A stretch of 64,000 nt of DNA from an uncultured Oscillospiraceae bacterium (GTDB lineage: Bacteria; Bacillota; Clostridia; Oscillospirales; Oscillospiraceae), in the NCBI GenBank assembly GCA_947624385.1, contig CANQJZ010000007.1, forward strand, positions 1 to 64,000, given 5' to 3'. The position numbers and the translations under genes are program-made. Under the pieces are notes generated by a model. The model was not told the DNA's origin. It did no database searches and was given only the letters and a program-made list of their open reading frames with translations. This document shows positions 10,428 to 20,122 of the stretch, piece by piece (positions within the stretch are counted from its first letter, which is position 1; the number at the start of each line of letters is the position of its first letter).

Positions 10428-12485
10428 ATGGCTGCATTAAATGACAACATCAGAACGCTGAAAGGCGTGGGCGACGCCCGGGCCAAGGCCCTGGAAAAGC
10501 TGGGCGTAAACACATTGGCGGACGCCCTGGGCTATTTCCCCAGGGCCTACGAGGACCGCCGCCAAACCTGTACCGTGGCGGACGCGCCGCTGGAGACGCC
10601 GGTGTGCGTCAAGGCGATGGCCGCCTCGGCGCCGACGGCCAGCTTTGTGCGCCGTGGCATGGAGCTTTTGAAGCTCCGGGCCGTGGACGAGACCGGGACT
10701 CTGGACATCACCTGGTTCAACCAGAACTATCTCAAAAGCCACATCCTGCCCGGTGAGACGTACGTTTTCTATGGCCGGGTCAGCGCCCTTGGCCGCCGCC
10801 GGACCATGACGAACCCCGTCTTTGAGCGTGAAGACAGGCAGGGCGCGGTCACGGGCCGTATCATGCCCATTTACCGCCTGACGGCGGGCATATCCCAGAA
10901 GTTTCTCATGGACGTGATCGCCCGTGCCCTGGATACCTGCGGCGAACTGGCCCCGGACGCGCTGCCCGCCCCCGTGCGGGAGAAGATGCAGCTTGCCCAG
11001 GCCCGGTACGCCTATGAGAACATCCACTTCCCCCGGGATGAACAGGCGCTGGAACAGGCCCGGCGGCGCCTGGTTTTCGAGGAACTGTTCGTGCTGGCCG
11101 CCGCCCTGGGGCTGATGCGCGAAAAGCGCACGTCCGGCAGCGGGAAAAAGCTCACGGCCCGGCCCATGGAGGAATTTTGGAGCGCCCTCCCCTACCGGCC
11201 CACGGCCGCCCAAATGCGCGCCGTGGACGAGGCCCTGGCCGATATGGCCTCCGGCACGCCCATGAACCGCCTCCTGCAAGGGGACGTGGGCAGCGGCAAG
11301 ACGCTGGTTGCCGCGGCGCTTTTGTGGCAGTGTGCGAAAAACGGCCTGCAGGCCGCGTTCATGGCCCCCACGGAGATATTGGCGGACCAGCATTATGCGA
11401 GCCTCACGGCGCTTTTGGAGCCCCTCGGCGTGCATGTGGTAAAGCTGACCGGCGCGATGAAGGCGGCGGAAAAGCGAAACGTCAACGAGCTTTTGCAGGC
11501 GGGCCTTGCCCAGATCGCCGTCGGCACCCACGCGCTTTTGAGCGCTGGCGTGGCCTTTCGCGATCTGGGGCTTGTCATCACCGACGAGCAGCACCGCTTC
11601 GGCGTGGCCCAGCGCGGCGCCCTGGCCGGCAAGGGGGAAAAGCCCCACGTGCTGGTCATGTCCGCCACGCCCATCCCCCGCACGCTGGCGCTCATCATTT
11701 ACGGCGACCTGGACATCTCCGTGCTGGACGAGCTGCCCCCCGGCCGGCAGAAGGTGGACACCTTCGCCGTTGGCGAGGATATGCGAGCGCGTATCTGGCG
11801 GTTCGTCCGGCGGCTGGTGGGCGAGGGCCGCCAGGTGTTCATCGTCTGCCCCATGGTGGAGGAAAACGAGGACCTCCCCCCCGGCATGAAGAGCGCGGAG
11901 GCCTACGCCAAAACGCTGCAAAAGGACGTGTTCCCGGACCTGCGGGTGGCGTGCGTACACGGGAAGATGAAGGCCAGGGCCAAGGACGCGGTCATGACCG
12001 CTTTTGCCGCCGGGGAATTTGACATCCTCGTCTCCACCACGGTCATCGAGGTAGGCGTGGACATTCCCAACGCGGCGCTGATGATCGTCGAAAACGCGGA
12101 CCGGTTCGGCCTGAGCCAGCTCCACCAGCTCCGAGGCCGCGTCGGCCGTGGCCGGCACAAGAGCTATTGCGTGCTCTTTTCCGACGCGGACACGCCGGAC
12201 GTGAAGGCCCGGCTCGGCATCATGACAAAGACCAACGACGGCTTCAAGATCTCGGAGGAGGACCTGCGTCTGCGTGGTCCCGGCGATTTCTTCGGCGCAA
12301 GGCAGCACGGCTTGCCGGAGATGCACGTGGCGGACCTGACCGGCGACATGCGGGTGCTGAAGGCCGCCCAGCAGCAGGCCCAGGACCTTCTGGCCGCCGA
12401 CCCGGCCCTGGAAGCGCCGGAAAACCGCCCTCTGAAAGAGCGCGTCACCGCCCTTTTCGACCTCCACGCGGATACATTTAATTAA
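10428..12485 (+). CDS. recG: ATP-dependent DNA helicase RecG
   Basis: MAALNDNIRTLKGVGDARAKALEKLG; GDVGSGKT, DEQHRFGV, QLRGRVGR motifs. Start set at 10428, downstream of the ORF-track start. Confidence 0.95.
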   Translation: MAALNDNIRTLKGVGDARAKALEKLGVNTLADALGYFPRAYEDRRQTCTVADAPLETPVCVKAMAASAPTASFVRRGMELLKLRAVDETGTLDITWFNQNYLKSHILPGETYVFYGRVSALGRRRTMTNPVFEREDRQGAVTGRIMPIYRLTAGISQKFLMDVIARALDTCGELAPDALPAPVREKMQLAQARYAYENIHFPRDEQALEQARRRLVFEELFVLAAALGLMREKRTSGSGKKLTARPMEEFWSALPYRPTAAQMRAVDEALADMASGTPMNRLLQGDVGSGKTLVAAALLWQCAKNGLQAAFMAPTEILADQHYASLTALLEPLGVHVVKLTGAMKAAEKRNVNELLQAGLAQIAVGTHALLSAGVAFRDLGLVITDEQHRFGVAQRGALAGKGEKPHVLVMSATPIPRTLALIIYGDLDISVLDELPPGRQKVDTFAVGEDMRARIWRFVRRLVGEGRQVFIVCPMVEENEDLPPGMKSAEAYAKTLQKDVFPDLRVACVHGKMKARAKDAVMTAFAAGEFDILVSTTVIEVGVDIPNAALMIVENADRFGLSQLHQLRGRVGRGRHKSYCVLFSDADTPDVKARLGIMTKTNDGFKISEEDLRLRGPGDFFGARQHGLPEMHVADLTGDMRVLKAAQQQAQDLLAADPALEAPENRPLKERVTALFDLHADTFN

Positions 12486-12491
12486 AAACAA

Positions 12492-12515
12492 AAGCAAGCG
12501 GTTTCCCGCTTGCTT
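12492..12515. terminator. Bidirectional terminator between convergent recG and ispH-rpsA
   Basis: AAGCAAGCGG-tttc-CCGCTTGCTT. Confidence 0.7.
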
Positions 12516-12533
12516 CTTATTATTGTGTTTTCT

Positions 12534-14729
12534 TTACTCGGCGTCAGGTTCTTCGTCCGTCTCGGGGGCGATGCCCTTGGCCTCGCCGGTGGCGGAGACC
12601 TCATAGACCAGCGCGTCGGCCTCCGGCGCCTTCTCCTTGCGCTCCGTATGCTCGCTGTGGCGGACAGGGGCGGGTTCCGGCTCGATGAGGGCGCGGATGG
12701 ACAGGCTGATCTTCTGCTTGTCCTCGTCGATGGCGGTGATCTTGGCGTCCACCTGCTCGCCCACGGTCAGCACGTCGTCGGGCTTGCCGATACGGCGGTT
12801 GGCGATCTGGGAGATGTGGATCAGGCCGTCCACACCGGGCACGACCTCGGCGAAAGCGCCGAAGGGCATCATCTTCACGATCCTGACGTTGGCCACGTCG
12901 CCGACCTTATAGGCGTTGACGAACTTCAGCCAGGGGTTGTCCTCCGCCTTGCGGTAGCCCAGAGAGATCTTCCGCTTCTCCGGGTCGAAGTTGATGACAT
13001 AGACCTCGACCTCCTGGCCCACGCTCAGCACGTCCTCGGGCTTGCGGATACGCTCCCAGCTGATCTCGGACACATGGACCATGCCGTCCACGCCGCCGAT
13101 ATCCACGAAAGCGCCGTAAGAGGTCATGCTCTTGACAACGCCCTGATAGACCTTGCCGTTTTCGATCTCGGCCCAGACCTTCTCGGCCTTTTCCTTGCGC
13201 TCCCGGGCAGCCACGCTGCGGATGGAGCCGACCACGCGCTTGCGGGCCCGGTTGACCTCGGTAATGCGGAAGCGGACGGTCTTACCCACCAGATTGCTCA
13301 TGGGCTCCTCCCGGCCAAGGCCGGTCTGGGAGGCGGGGACAAAGACGCGGATGCCCTTCAGGTTGATGACCACGCCGCCCTTGTTTTCCTCGGAGACCTT
13401 GCCCTCCAGGACGGTGCCGTCCTCATAGGACGCCTCCACGTCGGTCCAATTCTTGGCCGCGTCCAGACGGCGCTTGCTGAGCTGCACGGTGCCCTCCACG
13501 TCGTTGACGCGCACAACGGAAGCCTGGATCTCGTCGCCGACCTTCACCAGATCGTTGATGTCCACACCGGGCTGGTCGTCGGTGAACTCGGATACGGATA
13601 TGTATCCGGAGTGCTTGGTGGGCAGATCGACGGTGATCTCGGTGGCGCCGATGGCCGCGACCGTGCCAACGACGGTGTCGCCATTGTGGATGGTGCGGAT
13701 AGAATCCTCCAGCATCTGGTCGAAGGACTTCTCCCCCGTCTCCGCGGGCGCTTCCTCAGCCGCGGGAGCGGCCTCTTCGGCCACGGGAGCGGCTTCCTCC
13801 ACGGCGGGAGCTTCCTCGACAACGGGAGCGGCTTCTTCCACAGGGGCGGCGTCCTCCGCCACGGGTTCTTCTTTCTTGATCTCAGGCTCGTTCATTTTGC
13901 TTACTACCTCCTTAATTATCCACGAGGGCGTTGAGGCGCCGGCGGTCACGCCGACGGATACGCACCCGGTCAGGGCTTGTACATCCAGCTCGCTCGCGTT
14001 CTCCACGAACTGCACACGCCCGCAGCGCTCCCGGCATATCTCCGCCAGATGAACGCTGTTGGCGCTGTGCCGCCCGCCCACGACGACCATCGCGTCACAG
14101 GACGCGGCAAGCTGTCTCGCCTCAGTTTGCCTGATACTCGTAGCGTTACATATTGTATCAAAAAACGTGGCGTTTGTATACAGTTTTTTTACTAAATTAA
14201 TATTTTGTTCACTAATTTCCCGGTTGGACGTGGTCTGAAACACCACTGTGAGAGGCGCCTGGGGAGAAACGCGTTCATTTTCCGCCCAGCGGGTGAACTC
14301 GTCCATGTCCCGGACCACCGCCGCGCCGGGGCGCCAGCCGCAGATACCCTGCACCTCCGGGTGGCCCGGCTCGCCGAATACGACCACCTGTCTGCCCTCT
14401 TGTCCCGCCCGCTCCACGATCTTGTGGATACGGGACACCTTGGGGCAGGTGGCGTCCACGATCCGGCAGCCTTTTTTCTCCAAAACGGCTATCTGCGTGC
14501 GCGGCACGCCGTGGGCCCGGATGAGAACGGTGGCGCCGTCCGGTATCTCGTCCGCGGACCGGGCCGTGCGCATGCCCTTTTCCGCGAGCCTCGCCACCAC
14601 GCACCGGTTGTGGATGAGCTCGCCCAGGCTCCAGCACGCGCCCTCTTCCGCCAATGTCTGCTCCGCCAGCTTCACCGCCCTGTCCACGCCAAAGCAGAAC
14701 CCGGCGTTTTCCGCTGCCAGAACGTTCAT
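12534..14729 (-). CDS. ispH-rpsA: Bifunctional 4-hydroxy-3-methylbut-2-enyl diphosphate reductase / S1 RNA-binding domain protein (IspH-RpsA fusion)
   Basis: IspH N-terminus MNVLAAENAGFCFGVDRAV with conserved Cys; E/A/P-rich linker; several S1 domains (YGAFVDIGGVDGMVHVSEISW). Confidence 0.92.
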   Translation of the reverse strand: MNVLAAENAGFCFGVDRAVKLAEQTLAEEGACWSLGELIHNRCVVARLAEKGMRTARSADEIPDGATVLIRAHGVPRTQIAVLEKKGCRIVDATCPKVSRIHKIVERAGQEGRQVVVFGEPGHPEVQGICGWRPGAAVVRDMDEFTRWAENERVSPQAPLTVVFQTTSNREISEQNINLVKKLYTNATFFDTICNATSIRQTEARQLAASCDAMVVVGGRHSANSVHLAEICRERCGRVQFVENASELDVQALTGCVSVGVTAGASTPSWIIKEVVSKMNEPEIKKEEPVAEDAAPVEEAAPVVEEAPAVEEAAPVAEEAAPAAEEAPAETGEKSFDQMLEDSIRTIHNGDTVVGTVAAIGATEITVDLPTKHSGYISVSEFTDDQPGVDINDLVKVGDEIQASVVRVNDVEGTVQLSKRRLDAAKNWTDVEASYEDGTVLEGKVSEENKGGVVINLKGIRVFVPASQTGLGREEPMSNLVGKTVRFRITEVNRARKRVVGSIRSVAARERKEKAEKVWAEIENGKVYQGVVKSMTSYGAFVDIGGVDGMVHVSEISWERIRKPEDVLSVGQEVEVYVINFDPEKRKISLGYRKAEDNPWLKFVNAYKVGDVANVRIVKMMPFGAFAEVVPGVDGLIHISQIANRRIGKPDDVLTVGEQVDAKITAIDEDKQKISLSIRALIEPEPAPVRHSEHTERKEKAPEADALVYEVSATGEAKGIAPETDEEPDAE

Positions 14730-15412
14730 GCTATATCGAACCGCGCCCGGACAAGGGCGCACACATGCTCGATGCTCTCTTCCAGCGTCATGTCCGACGT
14801 GTCCACCGTCACCGCGTCCACCGCCGCCTTCAATGGCGCGGCGGCGCGGTTGGAATCCTGCGCGTCCCGGCGTATCATGTCCGCCAGCACGTCCTCAAAG
14901 GTGCTCCCGTCGCCCTTGGCGTTCAGCTCCAGGAGCCGCCGCCTGGCCCGCGCTTCGGCGCTGGCGGTCAGGAATATTTTCAGCCCCGCGTCCGGCAGCA
15001 CCACCGTGCCGATGTCCCGGCCGTCCATGACCACGCTGTGCTTACGGGCCATATCCCGCTGCATGTCCAGCAGATAAGCGCGCACCACGGGCAGCGTCGC
15101 CACGGCGGAGGCGTACATGGACCCCTCCGGCGTGCGTATGGCCTCGGACACGTCCTCCCCGTTCAGCTTCATCCGCTGTTGTCCGTCGGAGCCGTAGTCA
15201 AAGCGTATGTCCAGCCCCGGCAGCAGCGGTCCCACGGCGGAGGCGTCGTGGGGGTCCGCGCCCGCCCGACGGACCGCCAGACCCACCGTCCGGTAAATGG
15301 CGCCGGTGTCCACATACACAAACCCGCACCGGGCCGCCACCGCCCTGGCGATGGTGCTCTTACCGGCCCCGGACGGGCCGTCGATGGCGACGGCGCAAAG
15401 CGTATTGCTCAT
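14726..15412 (-). CDS. cmk: Cytidylate kinase
   Basis: MSNTLCAVAIDGPSGAGKSTIARAVA, VVMDGRDIGTVVLPDA. Confidence 0.93.
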   Translation of the reverse strand: MSNTLCAVAIDGPSGAGKSTIARAVAARCGFVYVDTGAIYRTVGLAVRRAGADPHDASAVGPLLPGLDIRFDYGSDGQQRMKLNGEDVSEAIRTPEGSMYASAVATLPVVRAYLLDMQRDMARKHSVVMDGRDIGTVVLPDAGLKIFLTASAEARARRRLLELNAKGDGSTFEDVLADMIRRDAQDSNRAAAPLKAAVDAVTVDTSDMTLEESIEHVCALVRARFDIA

Positions 15413-16647
15413 GGACACAGCTCCTTTCCCACGGCCAGCCCGGCGCAGCGGCCGGTGGCCCACGCGATCTGTAGATTAAACCCGCCCGTATAGGCGTCCA
15501 CGTCCAAAATCTCCCCGGCGAAGTACAGGCCCGGCACCAGCTTGGATCTCATGGTCCGGGGTTCTATCTGCTTCACGTCTATCCCGCCGCCGGTGACGAT
15601 GGCCTCCGCCACGGGCCGCGGGCCGCTTACAGGCACGGGAAACGCCTTCAAAAGCGCCCCCAGCCGCAGCCGCTGCACCCGGGTCACATCGTGGACCTTT
15701 GTATGGGCGGGGATATCCGCCAGGCGCAGGACCACCGGTATCATGCTCCGGGGCAGCAGGTCCGCCAGGCCGTTGGCGATATCCCGGTTTTGATACTTCT
15801 CAAAATCCCGCAAAATGCGCTCATCCAGCTTCTCCGGGGCAAGCGCGGGCTTGAAGTCGATGGAAAGCGAGTATGTCCGCTCCCCCCACCGGCGCATGTG
15901 GGCGCTGGCGGACAGGACCAGCGGCCCCGTCACCCCAAAGTGGGCGAAAAGCATCTCCCCCCGCTCGGTATAGATGGCCTTGCCGTTTTCATAGGCCGTC
16001 AGGTCCACGTTTCGTGGCGCGAAGCCGGCCAGCTCGGCGCAATACGCCGCCGGGCTCTCCAGCGGCACCAGGGACGCTCTGGCCGGGACGATTTTATGGC
16101 CCAGCTCGGCGGCGATGGCGTACCCGTCCCCGGTGGAGCCGGTGGCGGGGTAAGAAAGCCCGCCCGTGGCCAGTATGGCCGCCTTGCAGGGTATCTCCCC
16201 CTTGTCCGTGACCACCGCCCGGACCGCGCCCGCGCCGTCCAGGGCCACGCTTTGGACCCTGTTGCGCACATGGCGCACGCCCTGGCCCCTGACCCAGCGG
16301 GCCAAAGCGTCCGCGATGTCGTTGGCATTGTCCGACACCGGGAATACCCGGCCGCCCCGCTCTGTCTTCAGCGGCACGCCAAGGCTCTCAAAAAAGGCCA
16401 TAGCCGCCGACGGGGGAAACGCCGCGGCGGCGCTGTAGAGAAATTTCGGGTTGGTGGGAACGTTTTCCAGCCAGGTTTTACTGTCGCAGTCGTTGGTCAC
16501 GTTGCACCGGCCCTTGCCGGTGATACGAAGCTTTCGTCCCAGCTTTTCGTTGGGCTCCATAAGCGCCACATCCAGGCCCTGCGCCGCCGCCGTGCCCGCG
16601 GCCATCAGCCCGGCCGCTCCGCCGCCGATCACCACCGCGTCAGCCAT
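15409..16647 (-). CDS. HI0933-like NAD(P)/FAD-dependent oxidoreductase
   Basis: VIGGGAAGLMAAGTAA, GKGRCNVTN, FAGEILDVDAYTGGFNLQIAWATG. Confidence 0.88.
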   Translation of the reverse strand: MADAVVIGGGAAGLMAAGTAAAQGLDVALMEPNEKLGRKLRITGKGRCNVTNDCDSKTWLENVPTNPKFLYSAAAAFPPSAAMAFFESLGVPLKTERGGRVFPVSDNANDIADALARWVRGQGVRHVRNRVQSVALDGAGAVRAVVTDKGEIPCKAAILATGGLSYPATGSTGDGYAIAAELGHKIVPARASLVPLESPAAYCAELAGFAPRNVDLTAYENGKAIYTERGEMLFAHFGVTGPLVLSASAHMRRWGERTYSLSIDFKPALAPEKLDERILRDFEKYQNRDIANGLADLLPRSMIPVVLRLADIPAHTKVHDVTRVQRLRLGALLKAFPVPVSGPRPVAEAIVTGGGIDVKQIEPRTMRSKLVPGLYFAGEILDVDAYTGGFNLQIAWATGRCAGLAVGKELCP

Positions 16648-17500
16648 CGACCGTGAACACCCCGTATTCGCTCCAGAGCTTTTCCAGATACCCGAACGTC
16701 TCGTCCAGGGAATCCCGCCGCTTGTTGGCCACCGCCACGATGAGGGCGTTGATGAGGCTCATGGGCGCCACCAGCGAGTCCAAAAACGACACCATGTCGC
16801 TCTTGGCGTAGAGCCTGATGTCCGCCAGGCGGGCGGAGGGGGAATTTTCGTTGTCGGTAAGCGCGATGACCGTGGCCCCCTGGCGCTTGGCGAACTCCAT
16901 GGCTTTCAAGGCCCCGGAGGAATACCGGGGGTAGCTGATGCCCACGTACACGTCCCCCGGTCCAATGCGCATGATCTGCTCGTAGACCTCGTTGGCGGTG
17001 GTGTTGTGGATGAGCCGCACGTCCTCCACCAGCAGATTCATGTAAAAGCCCATGAAGCTTGCCAGCGACGCGGAGGAGCGCATGCCGACGATGTAAAGAT
17101 GCTTTGCCCCGCCGATGGCCTCCACCGCCCTGTCGAACTCCGCCCGGTCCAGCGCCTCCAGAGACGCCTGGAGATTTTCGATGTCGGAGGTCATGACGGC
17201 CTTCAGCACGTCCGCCCCGGCCAGCATATCGTTTGCCACGGCGATACGCTGCACGCTGGTAAGGCGGCTGCGCACCATCTCCTGCAGCGCCCGGCGCATG
17301 CCGGGATAGCCGTCAAAGCCCAGCTCCGTGGCGAATCGGACCACCGTGGACTCGCTCACGCCCACCGTGCGGCCCAGCTTTCCCGCCGTCATGAAGGCGG
17401 CCTTGTCGTAATTTTCCGTGATATAGCGGGCGATCAGGCGCTGGCCCTTGGACATGCGCCGATCCGTCCCGGTCAAAAGCGTCAGGATATCCTTCTCCAT
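16640..17500 (-). CDS. MurR/RpiR family transcriptional regulator (HTH + SIS)
   Basis: N-terminal RpiR HTH (VGVSESTVVRFATELGFDGYPGMR), SIS domain. Confidence 0.88.
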   Translation of the reverse strand: MEKDILTLLTGTDRRMSKGQRLIARYITENYDKAAFMTAGKLGRTVGVSESTVVRFATELGFDGYPGMRRALQEMVRSRLTSVQRIAVANDMLAGADVLKAVMTSDIENLQASLEALDRAEFDRAVEAIGGAKHLYIVGMRSSASLASFMGFYMNLLVEDVRLIHNTTANEVYEQIMRIGPGDVYVGISYPRYSSGALKAMEFAKRQGATVIALTDNENSPSARLADIRLYAKSDMVSFLDSLVAPMSLINALIVAVANKRRDSLDETFGYLEKLWSEYGVFTVDG

Positions 17501-17631
17501 GTCTTTCTCCCACTGGTAAAAAAATGGAACATGGACTATCATACTGCATTTTCGTGAAAATGCAAGTCTAAACCGCAAAAAATTTAATTTCCTGCAAAAC
17601 CCGCCGCTTTTATGCCCTTGATCGGGAAATT

Positions 17632-18342
17632 TTAAAGGTTCCGTATGTAGGAAATTTCATCCGCCGTCATGCTCCGCCACTTTCCCGGCGGCAGCGCGCC
17701 CAGCGTGACCGGTCCCTCCGCCACCCGGACGAGCCGGCGCACAGCCAGGCCGCAGGCGGCGCACATCCGGCGTATCTGGCGGTTTTTCCCCTCGTGGATG
17801 ACGATCTGCACCTCCGCGCCGCTGCCTTGCCGCTCCACCAGCGTCACGCCCGGCCGGGCGATGGGCTCACCCTCCAGGCTGTCCATGGTCCGCAGCTTCG
17901 CCAGCGCGGCCGGGATATTCTCGCCCTGGACAAAGACGGTGTACACCTTGTCCACCTGATGGGACGGGTGCATAAGCGCGTTGGCGGCACGGCCGTCGTC
18001 GGTCAGGATAAGAAGCCCCTCCGAGTCCATGTCCAGCCGTCCCACGGGGTATAACCGCCCGCCCGCGTCATGCACCAGCTCCGCCACGGTGGGCCGCCCC
18101 CGGTCATCGTGCATGGTGGTCACGTACCCCCTGGGTTTGTGCAAAACTATGTACCGGCGCTTGTCCGACAGGCGGACGGGTTCGCCGTCCACCTCGATTT
18201 TATCCCTGTCCGGGTCGGCGGACGCGCCCAATAATGCGGTCACGCCGTTCACCGTCACCCGACCGGCCCGGATCATGTCCTCCGCGGCCCGCCTTGAGGC
18301 GATACCCGCCGCCGATATCAGCTTTTGCAGCCGCTGGGTCAT
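17632..18342 (-). CDS. rRNA pseudouridine synthase (RsuA/RluB family)
   Basis: MTQRLQKLISAAGIASRRAAEDMI S4 domain; VGRLDMDSEGLLILTDDG; RBS GGAGGGG. Confidence 0.9.
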   Translation of the reverse strand: MTQRLQKLISAAGIASRRAAEDMIRAGRVTVNGVTALLGASADPDRDKIEVDGEPVRLSDKRRYIVLHKPRGYVTTMHDDRGRPTVAELVHDAGGRLYPVGRLDMDSEGLLILTDDGRAANALMHPSHQVDKVYTVFVQGENIPAALAKLRTMDSLEGEPIARPGVTLVERQGSGAEVQIVIHEGKNRQIRRMCAACGLAVRRLVRVAEGPVTLGALPPGKWRSMTADEISYIRNL

Positions 18343-18359
18343 GCACACCCCTCCTTCTG

Positions 18360-19460
18360 TCAGTCAAAAAGCTCCTGCACCTGCTCCCAGAACGTAGGCT
18401 CCTCCGGCTGGGCCTGGGCCACGTCCTGGGCGTAGACCAGCTCTGCCCGCCCGGCCTCCACGCCGCCGATGTAGGCCACGGCCTGGCCCGCCGCACCACC
18501 GGCCTCGACCGCCGCGTACACGAACGACGGCAGCTTGTACTGGACCGTGATCTCATCATCGCCCCGGTGGACCACGGACAGGGCCTCGCCCGCCGTCACG
18601 CTCACCGTATCGGTCACGCCGCCGATCACCGGCACCGTCCAGGTGACCCCCGCCAGCACATCGTCCCTGGCGTAAGCGCCGTAGGCCCAGGCGTATAGGG
18701 CCTCATGGTCGTCCCAGTCATCCGGGTCGGACAGCGTGACGCATATGAGCGTCAGGCCGTTTCGCTCGCAGCAGCTCACCAGCGTCCGGCCCGCCGCCAT
18801 CGTGTAGCCCGTCTTGACGCCGAACACGCCCTCGCACTCCCGCAGCAGCCGGTTGTGGTTGACGTAGGTGTTCTCCCCCACGGTCCTGGCCGGGGTGGAC
18901 ACGATCTGGCGGAACGTGTCGTATCGCAGCGCCTCCCGGGTGATGAGGGCCAGGTCCCGTGCGCTGGCGTAGTGCTCCGGGTCGTCCAGGCCGTTGGCGT
19001 TGGCGAAATGGGTATTGCCGCAGCCCAGCGCCGCCGCCTTCTCGTTCATCAGCGCCGCGAAGGCCTCCACGGACCCGGCCGTGACGCACGCCAGGGCCAC
19101 CGCGGCGTCGTTGCCGGAGGCCAGCATGAGCCCGTACAGCAGGTCCCGGACCGAGAGCACCTGGCCCGGTTTTAAATACATGGACGAGCCCTCGATGCCG
19201 GTCCAGGCCGGGTCCACGGTCACCTGCGCGTCCAGGTCCGCGCACCGCTCCAGCACCACCAGGGCCGTCATGATCTTCGTGGTGCTGGCGATGAGCATAG
19301 GCTCGTCCGCGTTTTTCTCCCACAGGGTCTGGCCGCTGTCCGCTTCCAGCACCACCGCCGCCCGTGCGGAGACGGGCGAGACCGCCTCCGCGCCATAGGC
19401 TCTCGACGAGAGCAGCCCTAATATCAGCAGCGCCAGGGCTGCCGCTGTCAGTCTTTTCAT
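18360..19460 (-). CDS. D-alanyl-D-alanine carboxypeptidase (DacF-like)
   Basis: Signal peptide; STTK, SGND, KTG penicillin-binding motifs. Confidence 0.9.
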   Translation of the reverse strand: MKRLTAAALALLILGLLSSRAYGAEAVSPVSARAAVVLEADSGQTLWEKNADEPMLIASTTKIMTALVVLERCADLDAQVTVDPAWTGIEGSSMYLKPGQVLSVRDLLYGLMLASGNDAAVALACVTAGSVEAFAALMNEKAAALGCGNTHFANANGLDDPEHYASARDLALITREALRYDTFRQIVSTPARTVGENTYVNHNRLLRECEGVFGVKTGYTMAAGRTLVSCCERNGLTLICVTLSDPDDWDDHEALYAWAYGAYARDDVLAGVTWTVPVIGGVTDTVSVTAGEALSVVHRGDDEITVQYKLPSFVYAAVEAGGAAGQAVAYIGGVEAGRAELVYAQDVAQAQPEEPTFWEQVQELFD

Positions 19461-19511
19461 GGATAAGCACGACCTTTCCGATCGTGCTTATTATGGCCTG
19501 TTTTTGGCAAA

Positions 19512-19907
19512 TTATCCCTGCTGGGGCTTATTTTTCCGGGCGTACTTCTCGATATAGCCCTCCAACTTTTCCAATAGCTCCGGGGCCATATCGATGAGCC
19601 GGTCCGCCGCGGAAAAAGCCGGCGCCTGGATGCACAGCATCCGTGCGCCACCGTCTTTATTCATGAGAAATCCCACCGGCTCCACCTTCACCGCCGCGCC
19701 GTTGCCGCCCCAGATACCGGGCTTGGAGGCCGAGCCCGTCTTGTCGCTGCCACCGGCGGCAAAGCCGAAGCTCAGCCTTGATACGGGTATCAGCGTGACC
19801 CCATCCGGGGTGCTGATGGGCGTTCCGATGACCGTGTTGGAGTCCACCATGCCCCGTATCTTGTCCAGCGCGCCCTCCATCAGATCGCCGACCGCCTGTT
19901 CTGCCAT
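19512..19907 (-). CDS. ytfJ: GerW family sporulation protein (YtfJ)
   Basis: NTVIGTPISTPDGVTLIPVSRLSFGFAAGGSD. Confidence 0.9.
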   Translation of the reverse strand: MAEQAVGDLMEGALDKIRGMVDSNTVIGTPISTPDGVTLIPVSRLSFGFAAGGSDKTGSASKPGIWGGNGAAVKVEPVGFLMNKDGGARMLCIQAPAFSAADRLIDMAPELLEKLEGYIEKYARKNKPQQG

Positions 19908-19931
19908 GGTACATCATTCCTTTTCACGTTG

Positions 19932-20122
19932 ATAATGATTATCTGATGGCGAAACGCCGCAAGGCGTTTCGCCGAGCCGCTTTGCGGCTCAGCAAAACAG
20001 CATGGCTGTTTTGCCAGATTCATTACAATGAACATCGCGCAAATGATCCTTGGATCATTTGCATCGCCAAACTTATCGTTTGGCGGCGAAAACATTTGTT
20101 TTCGCCTTGCGATGATCATTAT
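19932..20122. repeat. Multi-arm hairpin chain closed by an outer stem
   Basis: Seven consecutive inverted repeats of 6-11 bp with short loops; outer ATAATGAT/ATCATTAT pair. Confidence 0.8.
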
